The position numbers were made by a program, and so were the translations under genes. From positions 1-64,000 of the forward strand of contig JBDVMP010000059.1 of the NCBI GenBank assembly GCA_039970095.1: 64,000 bases of DNA, written 5' to 3'. This stretch comes from JAMZMI01 sp039970095. GTDB taxonomy: Bacteria; Bacteroidota; Bacteroidia; Cytophagales; Cyclobacteriaceae. The first letter of the stretch is position 1. Each line of letters starts with the position of its first letter. Below, in pieces: positions 27,768 through 36,814 of the stretch. The notes beneath the pieces are model-generated. The model was not told the DNA's origin, did not search any database, and saw only the letters and a program-made list of their open reading frames with translations.

Positions 27768-28616
27768 TTAATCAGTCAACTTAGGAACGATGGCTATTTT
27801 ATGAGAGACATCACTAGCTATGAAGTAGCCAAGCCCATTGTTGCTTATATTTCCTACTGCATTAGCCGGAGGTCCGCTGAACCCAAGTTCGTCTGGGCCT
27901 TCTAATTCTGTAGCTAATGCATCAATGAAATCAATGTATTGCTCTTCTATGGAATACATAATCAGCGTCACAGTATCACCAGACATAAGCTCTCCACCAG
28001 ACCATATATCTAATTCTTCAAAGTACTCATCTTCAATGAGAAAGTCATCCCAGGTGATGTAGTCTATTACCGTGTAAATGATAGAAGAGCCATTGGACAG
28101 CACATCAGCTTGGTAGAAGCTTTCTTCTCCTTGCACCTCCTGTCCTGAAAAACTGATAACCCAGAAAATATCTTCGGTACCAAATCCAATGACTGTATCC
28201 TGCCTTATGTCGATAGAATCGATGGGGATTACCTTGCTGAGGTAGGAGGATGCTTTAAAATGACTTTCTCCTCCTATTGCGCTATTCAGTTCAATAGTCA
28301 AAGTATAGGTTTTGCCAATTTCCCCTGCCATTTCGTTGGTGAGATATAGGCCTTTTTGAGATTCACTTTCGGTTAGATCAAAGGTGTTGGTGCCATCACC
28401 AATACTTACATCAGCGTTGCTTACTCCCTCTGGCAGTGCATTGGAAAAGTAATCGGCCGTTTTTGTTAACAAAATCTCGTGTTGTTTGAGTTCTGTGGTT
28501 ATCCTTCCTTCTACCACAATCTTTGTGTCGTTCGGATCCACCTCCCAGATAATAGGTTCTGTACAGGAAACTAATAAGATCAGTATTGATGTCGTAAATA
28601 TTATTTGTGATTTCAT
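27768..28616 (-). CDS. DUF4249-family lipoprotein
   Basis: 282 residues with lipoprotein signal ending ILLVSC. The mature N-terminus (VVEGRITTELKQHEILLTKTADYF) is the usual beginning of DUF4249, and the rest is beta-rich. In Bacteroidota these genes sit directly downstream of a TonB-dependent receptor, as here (12 bases after it), and probably act as a surface-exposed partner in substrate capture. The substrate is unknown. Confidence 0.82.
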   Translation of the reverse strand: MKSQIIFTTSILILLVSCTEPIIWEVDPNDTKIVVEGRITTELKQHEILLTKTADYFSNALPEGVSNADVSIGDGTNTFDLTESESQKGLYLTNEMAGEIGKTYTLTIELNSAIGGESHFKASSYLSKVIPIDSIDIRQDTVIGFGTEDIFWVISFSGQEVQGEESFYQADVLSNGSSIIYTVIDYITWDDFLIEDEYFEELDIWSGGELMSGDTVTLIMYSIEEQYIDFIDALATELEGPDELGFSGPPANAVGNISNNGLGYFIASDVSHKIAIVPKLTD

Positions 28617-28628
28617 GTTATTGATTTC

Positions 28629-31304
28629 TTAAAATTCAAAATTCCAGGTGACAGTGGGTATAATCGGGAATATAGAAACCTGGTTAGCGCTGGTTTTCAA
28701 TGGGTCAAAAGCACTCCGTTCGAAGCGGATTAAGTTGGGGTTTCTTCTGTTATAGGCATTGTAAACGGACACATTCCATGTGCTTTTAAACTTTCGATTT
28801 CGGTTTTTCTTAGGATCATAGTTAAGCCCCAAATCCAATCGATGATAGGTGGGAATTCGGTCGCCATTGCGCACAGTATAGGTGGGTAGCACATCTCCTC
28901 CGTACACAAACCTTCCTGATGGGGCTGTGAATGGTAATCCACTAAACATTACCCAGTTTCCCGATAGGGAAAATTGTTTGTTTAGTTCGTAGTTTCCGAC
29001 GATGGAGATGTTGTGGGTGCGATCAAAAGGAGAGAGGTAAGGTTTGCCATTGGCAATGTCTTTGAACTTTCTCTCTGTTCTAGCCAGTGTATAACTGATC
29101 CAGCCGTTAAAGCGACCGCTTGGCTTGCTTATCTTAAGCTCTGCTCCTACGGATTGAGCCGTTCCGAACCTTAGTTCACCTTCTATTTCTTCATTTAAAA
29201 ATAGCTCAGCATGATCTTTAAAGTCGATCTGATTGTCCATGTATTTATAATAGGACTCTACAGATATTTCTATTTTGTTATTGAGGAAATTACGAAAATA
29301 GCCAGCAGAGATTTGATCAACCACCTGTGGCCTCACATTGGGAGAGGAGGGTAACCAGATATCTAGCGGTGTTCCTGAGATAGAGTTAGAAGCCAAGTGC
29401 AAGAACTGTTGGGTGCGTGAGTATCCAAGCTTTATAGATTGCTTTTTGTCTATGAGATAGCTGGCATTGATTCTGGGTTCCAAGCCAAAGTAGTGATTAT
29501 ATATTTCACCTTTCTTGTAATGAAGGGAGTCTTTCATTTCGAAATTCTCATCGAAAGTAAAAGCTTTGGTTGCACCCATATTTTGCATCAATGTAAACCT
29601 GATGCCGTAATTCATGGTGAACTTTGGGCTTATTTTCTGTTCATTGCCTACATATATGCCATGCTCCAATGCTCTATTCTTAGGCATGTCCAATTCACCG
29701 GTGAGTTCGTCCGAATTAATGGTGACCAGCCCTGGTCTGATTGTATGCAGGGTGCTGATAAAGCCAAATTCGAAAGCATTTTTATCATTGAGGTTGTATT
29801 CAAAATCCATTTTTGCCGAGTAATCTTTCAGCTTGGATTTCCATGAAAATGACAAATCATTGGATCCATAACCTAGCTTGTAATCGTATTTGCTATAAAT
29901 CAGCGAAAGGTTAGAAAACAGCCTGCTACCGTAAATGTGATTCCAACGTGCTGTGGTGGTGATGTTTCCCCAATTGAATTCAGGAGATTCTGTGCCTTCG
30001 TCTAGCGACAGCACATCTCGACCAGCATATGAAGAGATGTAGACTTTGTTCTTTTCATTGATCATGTAGTTGGCCTTGCCATTGAAGTCATAGAAGTATA
30101 GGGAGGTGCCTTTTTGGTCGGGGTTTACCAGACCATATACAACATCGGCATAGGTTCTCCTGCCAGAGAGTATGATTGAGCCCTTGTCTTTTACAATGGG
30201 AGCTTCTATTGTTAACCTTGAGGAAATGATGCTTACACCACCTTTTGCGCTGAACTCCTTATTGTTTCCATCACGCATCCTTACATCTACTACAGATGAA
30301 ACACGTCCACCGTATCTGGAAGGAAACACACCTTTGTAGAAGTTCACATTTTTTATCGCGTCATTGTTGAAAGTCGAAAAAAGCCCCAAAAGGTGAGATG
30401 GGTTGTAAACAACAGCTTCGTCGAGCAGAATCAGGTTTTGATCAAAATTTCCGCCACGGACACTAAACCCGGAACTGGTTTCGCCGGTCATTTGCACACC
30501 AGGCAATAGCTTTATTACTTTCACCAAGTCGACCTCTCCAAAAAGAACCGGAATACTCTGAATTTGCTTCATATTAAGAGTCTCTGTTCCCATGCGCACT
30601 GCAGTTACATTGGCATCTTGCCTTTTGTCAGAAACGATTACAGCATCTAATTCACTGATGTTCTCCACCATTTCTACAGAAATGGACTTATCCCCGTCTA
30701 AAACCAGATCAAGTGTCTTGGTTTCGAAACCCATATACGAAAAAGAGATACTGTGATTTCCACTTGGTAATGTGAGTGAATAATACCCGTATACATTGGA
30801 TACCGTACCTGTGGTCGGCGTGTCAATGAGCCTGATGGTAACACCAATTAGAGGTTCACCAGTGGCTGCATCTTTGATGAGCCCAGAGATGGTCGCTTTC
30901 TCATTACTCAGTTCTTTTTTTTTGATAATGATTTGCTTGCCAGTTTGTTGATAGGTTGTTCCTGAGTTTTGAGAGAGTGAGTCCAAAATTTCTTTTACAG
31001 TTGGGTTGCTGTTTTTGAAAGCTGGAATCAGCTGTTCTAAATCCAAATCCCGTTGATTGTAGGCAAGGTTTACTCCATCGATGGTACTTAGGATTGTGAG
31101 TAGTGACTTTACCGTTTGGTCTTCCGTACGTGTTAAAACCACTCGCTGTTCCATGAGATTTTGTTGTTTTGGGAGTGGACTTTGGGCGCTGAGAGGGGCT
31201 ATCTGCCCGGTACATACACAGATAAGACACATTTTGAGTAGCCATTTTCTTTGTTTGGGAAATCGCTTTTTAGTGCTGTAGCGAATTGTTAATGTGTTTT
31301 TCAT
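28629..31304 (-). CDS. TonB-dependent outer-membrane receptor with STN and carboxypeptidase-like domains
   Basis: 891 residues. After an N-terminal signal/anchor (about 20-40) comes an STN signalling domain (about 50-130), a carboxypeptidase-regulatory-like beta-sandwich (about 135-220, beginning ISGLIKDAATGEPLIGVTI), a plug (about 225-350, with GVFPSRYGGRVSSVVDVRM) and a beta-barrel ending in VTWNFEF. The STN domain allows signalling through the FecR protein to the FecI-type sigma factor encoded just upstream. It imports an unknown ligand. The gene starts where fecR ends (1-base overlap). Confidence 0.9.
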   Translation of the reverse strand: MKNTLTIRYSTKKRFPKQRKWLLKMCLICVCTGQIAPLSAQSPLPKQQNLMEQRVVLTRTEDQTVKSLLTILSTIDGVNLAYNQRDLDLEQLIPAFKNSNPTVKEILDSLSQNSGTTYQQTGKQIIIKKKELSNEKATISGLIKDAATGEPLIGVTIRLIDTPTTGTVSNVYGYYSLTLPSGNHSISFSYMGFETKTLDLVLDGDKSISVEMVENISELDAVIVSDKRQDANVTAVRMGTETLNMKQIQSIPVLFGEVDLVKVIKLLPGVQMTGETSSGFSVRGGNFDQNLILLDEAVVYNPSHLLGLFSTFNNDAIKNVNFYKGVFPSRYGGRVSSVVDVRMRDGNNKEFSAKGGVSIISSRLTIEAPIVKDKGSIILSGRRTYADVVYGLVNPDQKGTSLYFYDFNGKANYMINEKNKVYISSYAGRDVLSLDEGTESPEFNWGNITTTARWNHIYGSRLFSNLSLIYSKYDYKLGYGSNDLSFSWKSKLKDYSAKMDFEYNLNDKNAFEFGFISTLHTIRPGLVTINSDELTGELDMPKNRALEHGIYVGNEQKISPKFTMNYGIRFTLMQNMGATKAFTFDENFEMKDSLHYKKGEIYNHYFGLEPRINASYLIDKKQSIKLGYSRTQQFLHLASNSISGTPLDIWLPSSPNVRPQVVDQISAGYFRNFLNNKIEISVESYYKYMDNQIDFKDHAELFLNEEIEGELRFGTAQSVGAELKISKPSGRFNGWISYTLARTERKFKDIANGKPYLSPFDRTHNISIVGNYELNKQFSLSGNWVMFSGLPFTAPSGRFVYGGDVLPTYTVRNGDRIPTYHRLDLGLNYDPKKNRNRKFKSTWNVSVYNAYNRRNPNLIRFERSAFDPLKTSANQVSIFPIIPTVTWNFEF

Positions 31305-32314
31305 TAGTGGTTTATTTGTGTTTTATTAATTGGTGCTTGCTCCAGGTCGAACCTGAGCCCATCCTCGGTTTTTGATAAAGTCAGGTCTAGTGTGAGTGCA
31401 ATTACCTGCACTACTTCGGTCAGTGTTTGATTATCAAATGTTGCAGTGAGCTTCATCTCAGGTCTCAAGTCAGGACTGATAGAAATGGGTTCTTTGTAAT
31501 GATCCTCTAAAGTCTGGCAGACCTCCGGTAGACTGATGTCATCAAAAACAAGCAAGCCGGTTTTCCACGATAGAAAATTGGGGTCGTCGCTTTGAGACTC
31601 GGAGAGAGTGTTGTTCAGCAGGTTTAGAAGACCGCTTTCATTTTTTGTCAATATGACCTTGTCACTTTTGTTTCCAAAAGCGACTTTACCGTGAGTTACA
31701 TCTACAGAGATCTGATCCGGACTTAGAGCATTGATATTGAATGCCGTTCCCAGTACTTCAACTCTGGCTTTCCCAATATATATTTGAAAAGGCTTAGACT
31801 CATCACGAGCTATTTCAAAATAGCCTCTCCCAGTCAGGGTGACTTGACGTTTGTCTTTGTTGTCAAAATTTTGATACGATAACGAAGCTCCCTGATCGAG
31901 CCAGATTTTAGAGCCGTCTGACAGGCTGATGGTTGATACTTCTGTACTTGAACCTTCAAAGGTTTTTATTTTGCGTTGGGATAATTCGGGAACAACCCAT
32001 ATAGAACCCAATACTAAGATGGTCACAGCCGCAGCATATTTGATCCAGCTTTTGTTAATAGCCATAACCTTTCCTTTTTTGTCGGTGGAGTTGATGCTTT
32101 GGGCAATGTTGTTCCACACAAGATCAGGATTCGGGTGGTCAGCTATATCCATATTGCCAGACTTTTCCCAGTCTGTTTTTATCTTAAGATATAAATCTTG
32201 ATTTTTACTATCTGACGCTATCCATAACTCAAACTTGTCATGCTCTTTTTCAGTCATTTCCTGTCTGACAGCCTTCATCAGAAGCAGCCATTCTTCATCT
32301 TTTGGTTCTTTCAT
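31304..32314 (-). CDS. FecR-type anti-sigma factor
   Basis: 336 residues. An N-terminal cytoplasmic part (about 1-85) binds sigma factor, one membrane helix lies at about 88-106, and the periplasmic FecR domain (about 115-215) has GGRGYF-like and LGTAFNI segments typical of the family. A C-terminal secretin/STN-interacting domain (about 260-330) follows. It transmits the receptor's ligand signal to the sigma factor. It lies 158 bases downstream of the sigma gene. Confidence 0.92.
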   Translation of the reverse strand: MKEPKDEEWLLLMKAVRQEMTEKEHDKFELWIASDSKNQDLYLKIKTDWEKSGNMDIADHPNPDLVWNNIAQSINSTDKKGKVMAINKSWIKYAAAVTILVLGSIWVVPELSQRKIKTFEGSSTEVSTISLSDGSKIWLDQGASLSYQNFDNKDKRQVTLTGRGYFEIARDESKPFQIYIGKARVEVLGTAFNINALSPDQISVDVTHGKVAFGNKSDKVILTKNESGLLNLLNNTLSESQSDDPNFLSWKTGLLVFDDISLPEVCQTLEDHYKEPISISPDLRPEMKLTATFDNQTLTEVVQVIALTLDLTLSKTEDGLRFDLEQAPINKTQINH

Positions 32315-32472
32315 AAAGTATCTTGTTCAAGGTCTTCAGTTACCTTGACAGGAAAACAGGAGACTACCCTAGAAAAAAAAATGAAATTTTATTTGATAGT
32401 GGATGATTGGCCTGACTGGGGAGTAATACAACCATCCTCAATGGAGTAGAAGTATGGGTTGGACGAGAAAAA

Positions 32473-33048
32473 CTATTGTGCTAACGAAACAAGAAGTAGG
32501 GAATAGCCGTGATTGGCAAGAAAATGGCGAAGATGCCTGAGCGCGTTGGTCATGTGATATTCCACACCTTTTTGCGTAATATCGAGTTCTTCCGCAATTT
32601 GCCTATGACTTAAATCAAGGTTTCTACTCATAGAAAAGATGAGTTTTGTTTTAGCCGGAAGACCATTGATCCCTTTTGTAATTAATATTTGCAGTTCGTC
32701 TTTTTGTAGCATTTCATGAGCGGAACCTGTGTGCATTACTGCGGTGATATGATCATCGTTGTTAGTCTCTAAAACGACGTACTTTTTCTTTAAATGATTG
32801 AGGCACCTGTTTTTTACAGATGTTTTTAGATAACCGACTAACGAGATATTTATGGTCAACTCGTCTTTTTTGTTCCAAAGATTGATGAAGACATCCTGTA
32901 CGATTTCTTCGGCTACACCCGTATCGTTGACTATACGGCATGCGTATTTGTAAAAACTCTGAAAGTGATTGTCAAACAAATGTTTGAGTGCGGATTCATC
33001 GCCTTGCCGTAACTGAGACAAGATTTCATTGTCAGGTTTAAGAATCAT
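32473..33048 (-). CDS. FecI-type ECF sigma factor
   Basis: 191 residues. Region 2 (about 20-90) has LFDNHFQSFYKYACRIVND and AEEIVQDVFINLW. Region 4 (about 125-175) carries LSHRQIAEELDITQKGVEYHM. This matches the Bacteroidota FecI-like sigma-70 group, which transcribes the neighbouring fecR/receptor genes when the ligand binds. No clear TAnnTTTG box precedes it. Confidence 0.92.
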   Translation of the reverse strand: MILKPDNEILSQLRQGDESALKHLFDNHFQSFYKYACRIVNDTGVAEEIVQDVFINLWNKKDELTINISLVGYLKTSVKNRCLNHLKKKYVVLETNNDDHITAVMHTGSAHEMLQKDELQILITKGINGLPAKTKLIFSMSRNLDLSHRQIAEELDITQKGVEYHMTNALRHLRHFLANHGYSLLLVSLAQ

Positions 33049-33301
33049 TGCTGATTGGGCGGTTTTTGCAATGTTTAGTTTTAATCCACAAGGATAAGGA
33101 ATTTTAGAAGATAAGAATATAGAGGGGTTGTGAGGATGCCAACATATTATTGAAATTCCTATAATGAGTTCCTTATTCTTTCAAGCCAAGCTTTCTCCAT
33201 TCAAATCTTTAGTATCAGTTTCATCTTAAGAAAGACAAATAGAGATTTTGCCAATATAAAATCTTGAGTAATCGGCTAAACTAATATCAAGGCTTACTTT
33301 G

Positions 33302-33309
33302 TAAGTTTG
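33302..33309 (+). promoter_or_regulatory. -7 box (TAAGTTTG) of the glycosyltransferase gene
   Basis: TAAGTTTG fits TAnnTTTG and lies 31 bases before the ATG at 33341. No matching -33 TTG is seen at the usual distance, so the call rests on the -7 box. Confidence 0.45.
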
Positions 33310-33340
33310 CCGTTTTAGTTCTTGCGTAAACCTTTATTGT

Positions 33341-34594
33341 ATGAAAATAATTCTTATTTCCGTTGGTACGCGTGGAGATGTTGAACCATTCCTGGCGCTC
33401 GCCGAATACCTCAGGGAGGCCAACCATGAGGTAATCGCAGCATTTCCAGAACAATTTGCTGATTTAGCGGCAGACGCAAATATTCCATTTTTCGGTTTAA
33501 CCCGAAAGTTTTTAGAACTGATCGATAGCGAAGATGGTAAGATGCTCATGGGCGGGAAAGGTTCGCTATGGACAAAAGCACGGACGCTATTCCGCATGTA
33601 CAAAGTTGGAATGAGGGTGAACAAGGTTTTAGTAGATGAGCAACAGTTCCTTGTTGAAAGAGAAAAACCTGAACTCATACTTTACAATGGAAAGTCCACA
33701 TTTCCGATTATTTGGTCAGTGCTCAACCCGGGAAGAGCAATCATGGTCAGTCCTGTTCCATGCCTGATTCATCCGGTTAATGAATACCCGCACATTGGGA
33801 TTACCCTTAGAATGGGGACTATACTCAATCGTTTTTCTTACAGACTGGGAAATCTGGGATTATTTAAAAGTATTCTGAACCCTACCAAAGACATTAGAAA
33901 GGAATGGGGGATAAGTAATAAAAAGATCAGGGAAGCAGTCTTCCAGAACAAAATGGTATTTACTGTCTCTCCCTCCTTATTTCCACGACCCGATTATTGG
34001 CCGGATCACGTCCGCGTTATGGGCTATCATGAAAGAAATAAGAAGAGTAGCTGGAAGCCGGATGATGCACTGTTGGGATTTCTTGAAAAATACCCAAAAG
34101 TCATATTTATCACCTTTGGAAGCATGACAAATCCAGATCCCGTGGGTAAATCTGCCGTAATCATAAGCGTTTTAAAGAAGCATCAAATCCCGGCGATCAT
34201 CAACACGGCCGCTGGGGGTTTGATTAAACCCAAAGGTGAGCATTCAGACCTATTACATTTTGTTTCCCAAATTCCGTATGATTGGATTTTTCCTAAAGTT
34301 CATGCAGTCATACATCACGGAGGATCAGGCACCACGCATACAGCTTTAAAGTATGGCTGTGCTTCCATGATTATTTCACACATCATTGATCAGCATTTTT
34401 GGAGCAGATTGATAGGTGATATTGGCGTAGGACCTGAAGGAATACGTTTGACAAAACTGACTCGGGATAGACTGGAACCAAAGCTGTTGGATTTATTCAC
34501 TAACCCCATATACAAGACCAACGCAGTGAATATTGGTCAGCAAATGGCGGTGGAAAATTATAAATCACAGCTAGTTGATTTTGTAACCTCCTGA
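33341..34594 (+). CDS. UDP-glycosyltransferase-like protein (GT1/MGT type)
   Basis: 417 residues. The N-terminus IILISVGTRGDVEPFLALAE is the start of the sterol/macrolide glucosyltransferase fold. The C-terminal half holds the nucleotide-sugar binding signature around HAVIHHGGSGTTHTALKYG. It transfers a sugar to a lipid or small hydrophobic acceptor in the cytoplasm; the acceptor is unknown. The gene is followed by a damaged dehydrogenase gene, so any pathway link is lost or uncertain. Confidence 0.88.
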   Translation: MKIILISVGTRGDVEPFLALAEYLREANHEVIAAFPEQFADLAADANIPFFGLTRKFLELIDSEDGKMLMGGKGSLWTKARTLFRMYKVGMRVNKVLVDEQQFLVEREKPELILYNGKSTFPIIWSVLNPGRAIMVSPVPCLIHPVNEYPHIGITLRMGTILNRFSYRLGNLGLFKSILNPTKDIRKEWGISNKKIREAVFQNKMVFTVSPSLFPRPDYWPDHVRVMGYHERNKKSSWKPDDALLGFLEKYPKVIFITFGSMTNPDPVGKSAVIISVLKKHQIPAIINTAAGGLIKPKGEHSDLLHFVSQIPYDWIFPKVHAVIHHGGSGTTHTALKYGCASMIISHIIDQHFWSRLIGDIGVGPEGIRLTKLTRDRLEPKLLDLFTNPIYKTNAVNIGQQMAVENYKSQLVDFVTS

Positions 34595-34678
34595 TAGCTG
34601 TTTGCAATTAGTTGAACTCTCCGAAACTTTCTAAAACCTTAGTGTACTTCAGGTGTTATGCATGTATAACTGAAAAGC

Positions 34679-35062
34679 ATGAAAAAGTATCTTATTGTTG
34701 GCGGGAGCACCGGTATTGGCTTTCAGCTGGTGAAATCTCTCGTGGAAGAAGGCCATGAAGCGATAGTAGTCTCTCGAACCTTCGGTAATCTGAATGAAAT
34801 ACTAGATGTCCAGTACATTTCCTATAACGTTACATCCGACGAACAATTTTCTCTCGATGAGGAGATCATTGATGGGTTTGTCTATTGCCCGGGTTCTATC
34901 AACCTCAAACCCTTTCAAAGAATCAAACCAGAAGAGTTTGTAAATGATTTTGAGTTGAATGTTCTTGGCGCAATTCGGGTGTTGCAATGTGTATTACCAG
35001 CTTTGAAGGAGTCCGATCAGGCTTCCGTTGTATCCTTTGGCACTGTTGCTGTACAGCAAGGC
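34679..35062 (+). pseudogene. Short-chain dehydrogenase, 5' part only, joined to a folB fragment
   Basis: About 128 codons of an SDR gene remain. The NAD-binding motif GGSTGIGF is intact near the start, and the strand with the catalytic Ser region (ASVVSFGTVAVQQGM) is present. At that point the sequence switches to folB-derived DNA read in the wrong frame, and the frame ends at 35134. The catalytic YxxxK pair and the C-terminal third are therefore missing, and the product cannot be an active SDR. The junction falls in AAGGCATG, shared by both partners. Confidence 0.8.
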
Positions 35063-35388
35063 ATGGAGTTTACGCTCGCCACGGATATAACGAGGAGGAG
35101 CGCATCATTGGCAATAAATACAGTGTGGATGTGACCATAGAAGCAGACCTATCCGATGCTGCTGACACTGACAAACTCGAAGGCACCATCAACTATGAAG
35201 TGGTTTATGAGATTGTGGCTAAGGTAATGGCGGTAGATGCATTGCTCCTGGATCACCTTGCCGGAAAGATCATCAAAGATCTCAAATCGACTTTCCCTTC
35301 CATCAAAAAAACCTGTGTCAAGGTATCCAAATACAACCCCCCGATCAAAGGCCTGTGCCACCGTGCAGTGGTTGAACTGGAGGGGTAG
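35058..35388 (+). pseudogene. folB: Second, partial folB copy without its start
   Basis: Bases 35058-35384 match 27396-27723 of the intact folB with ten substitutions and one lost T. The first six or seven codons, including the ATG, are absent. No start lies close in its frame; the frame is open back to ATG 34987, through SDR sequence. Eight of the ten substitutions are silent. The two amino-acid changes (Y18N, and E72D in the LEHLA pterin-anchoring site) point to loss of function. It ends in frame at a TAG. Confidence 0.8.
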
Positions 35389-35472
35389 TCCTTCATTTTT
35401 CCTTCCTACTGATAAAAACCAATTGATGCCGGGTTGGTAACAATAGTCACCAAACTCGATTTTTCTTCACTC

Positions 35473-35480
35473 TACGTTTG
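35473..35480 (+). promoter_or_regulatory. -7 box (TACGTTTG) of the efflux operon
   Basis: TACGTTTG matches TAnnTTTG, 20 bases before the TolC-like gene's ATG at 35501. No -33 TTG stands at the usual distance. Confidence 0.45.
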
Positions 35481-35500
35481 CTCAAAATTACTTGAGACAA

Positions 35501-36811
35501 ATGACGAAGAATATATTGACGCTTGTAATGATCGCTGGGCTACTAACAAAGGCATGGGCCCAGGATACATTGCACATTTCCTTAGAAACATTACAAGCCA
35601 AGGTACAAGAGAGGAATCTACAGGCCCGAATAGCAGAGAAACAACTTGAGTCAGCAAATGCGGATTTTCGGCAGTCCAATGCACTGTTCTTGCCGAGTAT
35701 TTCTGCTTCTCACACTGCTATTGTGACTACCAACCCATTGATGGCTTTTGGCTCTAAGCTCAATCAGGAGATTTTGACCCCTGCTGACTTTGATCCAAAC
35801 TTGCTCAACGACCCAGATCGCACAGAAAACTATGCTACACAGATAGAGGTACTTCAGCCTCTGATCAATGTAGATGGCATCTATCAGCGACAGGCAGCCA
35901 AGTCTAAAATGGAAGCGTATGGACTACAAGCTGAGCGAACCAAGGAATACCTGGAACTTGAAGTAAGCAAGGCATACATGCAGCTGCAACTTGCCTACAA
36001 AGCTGTTGAGGTGATGCAGCAGGCCAACGCTACAGCTCAGGCTAATCTGAAAATGGTCAATGATTTTTATGATCAGGGGATGTTGCAAAAGACAGATTTG
36101 CTCGATGTGCAAGTGCGGGTAGGGGAAGTCTCCAATCACTTGCAAGCTGCCAGAAGTAATGTGCAAAATGCATCTGATTATCTCGCATTTCTCATGAATG
36201 AGTCAGGCGGAGCACAGATTTATGCTCCTGCTGATAAGCTAAATGGGACAATTGAGGCAGTCGTTTTTGATGTTTCCCTTTCGGAAAGTAGGAAAGACAT
36301 TCAGGCGATGGACAAGTCATCTGAGGCTTACGAAAAGATGCTGCAGTCTGGCAAAATGACATTCCTGCCCAGGCTCAATGCCTTTGGTAGCTACCAGATG
36401 TATGATGATAAATTGTTTGGTACAAACGCTCAAGGATATCTCATTGGGGCACAGCTTTCATGGACTTTGTTTGATGGCTACAAGTCAATTGGTCAACTAC
36501 AAAAGAGCAAAATCGAATTTCAAAAAGCGGAAGCAGAAGCTGACCAGTACAAGGCGAAAAGCCAGATGGAGCTCAATGCAGCTTATCGCCAGCTGAAGGA
36601 TGCAGAAAACAAAACTGGTAATGCTAGTCTGGCTCTGGAGCAATCACAAGAAGCATACAAAATTAGAAAAGACAGGTTCGAGGAAGGATTGGTGAAAACC
36701 AGCGACCTACTCATGTCTGAAACTCAGATGTACCAAAAGGAACTGGAGTATTTACAGACGGTCTTTGAATACAATTTCACAAAGAACTACTTAGAATTTT
36801 TAACAAAATAG
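35501..36811 (+). CDS. TolC-family outer-membrane efflux protein
   Basis: 436 residues from ATG 35501; a TTG start 9 bases upstream is possible. A signal peptide (about 1-21, ending AWAQ) precedes two repeats of the outer-membrane-factor coiled-coil barrel, with long heptad helices (LETLQAKVQERNLQARIAEK; LKDAENKTGNASLALEQSQE). It forms the outer-membrane exit duct of an RND pump. It leads the operon; the adaptor starts 3 bases after its stop. Confidence 0.9.
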   Translation: MTKNILTLVMIAGLLTKAWAQDTLHISLETLQAKVQERNLQARIAEKQLESANADFRQSNALFLPSISASHTAIVTTNPLMAFGSKLNQEILTPADFDPNLLNDPDRTENYATQIEVLQPLINVDGIYQRQAAKSKMEAYGLQAERTKEYLELEVSKAYMQLQLAYKAVEVMQQANATAQANLKMVNDFYDQGMLQKTDLLDVQVRVGEVSNHLQAARSNVQNASDYLAFLMNESGGAQIYAPADKLNGTIEAVVFDVSLSESRKDIQAMDKSSEAYEKMLQSGKMTFLPRLNAFGSYQMYDDKLFGTNAQGYLIGAQLSWTLFDGYKSIGQLQKSKIEFQKAEAEADQYKAKSQMELNAAYRQLKDAENKTGNASLALEQSQEAYKIRKDRFEEGLVKTSDLLMSETQMYQKELEYLQTVFEYNFTKNYLEFLTK

Positions 36812-36814
36812 AAA

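Noticed and set aside
34987..35388. A single SDR-FolB fusion protein starting at 34987
   Set aside because: That frame is not the SDR frame before the junction, so the first 25 residues are meaningless; two pseudogene parts explain it better.
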